A stretch of 6,702 nucleotides of DNA. Origin: an uncultured Kordia sp. Its GTDB lineage: Bacteria > Bacteroidota > Bacteroidia > Flavobacteriales > Flavobacteriaceae. This document shows, one piece after another, positions 6,470 to 6,702 of this stretch (position 1 is the first letter of the stretch; each line of letters begins with the position of its first letter). Position numbers and translations under genes: made by a program. The notes under the pieces are model-generated. The model made no database searches, had not been told where the DNA came from, and saw nothing but the letters and a program-made list of their open reading frames with translations. The stretch lies in NCBI GenBank assembly GCA_913054565.1, contig CAJXHW010000098.1, positions 1 to 6,702 on the forward strand, written 5' to 3'.

Positions 6470-6702
6470 GTGTTTAAATCTTATAGTATATTATTACTCT
6501 CATTAGTTTTGACTTTGTCAATACTAGCTCCTGCTGTATTATCATTTATTAATGATAATTGTGAGATAGTTTTAATAGAATGTAATGAAGAAGATTCTGA
6601 AGAAAAAGAAATTGAAACTTTTGATAATGAAGAGGGTGAAGAAGAAAAATCTATACGTCTTTTATACGCTTCTCTGTGTTTTAATAAATCATTTGTTTTA
6701 AA
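6470..6702 (+). CDS. Short hypothetical membrane or secreted protein, GTG start, 3' end off the window
   Basis: An open frame runs from GTG at 6470 to the right edge (77 full codons). A TAA at 6461-6463 closes the frame upstream and there is no in-frame ATG, so GTG is the only ordinary start. The product begins (M)FKSYSILLLSLVLTLSILAPAVLSF, a Lys followed by a 20-residue hydrophobic stretch: a signal peptide or single membrane anchor. Cys31 and Cys38 follow, then a strongly acidic segment at about 39-60 (many Glu and Asp), then SIRLLYASLCFNKSF. Its layout, with hydrophobic N-terminus then short polar tail, is like small uncharacterised proteins of flavobacteria. It diverges from the TonB receptor across a 183-bp intergenic region and has a candidate -7 element. 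No family was recognised and no function is offered. Confidence 0.6.
   Translation, partial: MFKSYSILLLSLVLTLSILAPAVLSFINDNCEIVLIECNEEDSEEKEIETFDNEEGEEEKSIRLLYASLCFNKSFVL

Overview
The window looks like a chromosomal piece of a Flavobacteriaceae-type Bacteroidota. The grounds are AT-rich DNA with low-GC codon use, no Shine-Dalgarno sequences before the starts, promoter elements of the Bacteroidota form TAnnTTTG, a carboxypeptidase-D-like TonB-dependent receptor, and a lipoprotein with an acidic +3/+4 signal after its cysteine. Genus or species cannot be read from the sequence.

Layout from left to right. (1) Minus strand 1-376: the N-terminal third or less of a PiT-family inorganic phosphate transporter, running off the left edge. 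(2) Minus strand 518-1723: a complete OprO/OprP-type phosphate-selective porin. (3) Plus strand 1852-2205: a small secreted MORN/YwqK-like repeat protein, divergent from the porin. (4) 2219-2264: a perfect 21-bp bidirectional terminator between two convergent genes. (5) Minus strand 3461-2277: a parallel beta-helix surface lipoprotein. (6) Minus strand 6286-3503: a 927-residue TonB-dependent receptor, 41 bp upstream of the lipoprotein and probably in one operon with it. (7) Plus strand 6470-6702: the start of a short membrane or secreted protein with a GTG start and a very acidic stretch, running off the right edge. No tRNA, rRNA, insertion sequence, CRISPR array or attachment site was seen.

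The most interesting signal is regulatory. On the minus strand the porin and the PiT gene are each preceded by direct repeats of TAACA at 11-bp pitch, the geometry of a PhoB box. A related but weaker set precedes the TonB receptor. In all three cases a TAAC-type half site begins 25 or 26 bases upstream of a Bacteroidota -7-like element. The porin and receptor share an identical 10-base sequence over that element. The simplest reading is a phosphate-starvation locus: porin and PiT carry phosphate across the outer and inner membranes, and the receptor plus beta-helix lipoprotein form an active uptake pair whose ligand may be a phosphorus compound. The porin and PiT assignments rest on family resemblance. 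The role of the receptor/lipoprotein pair is inference.
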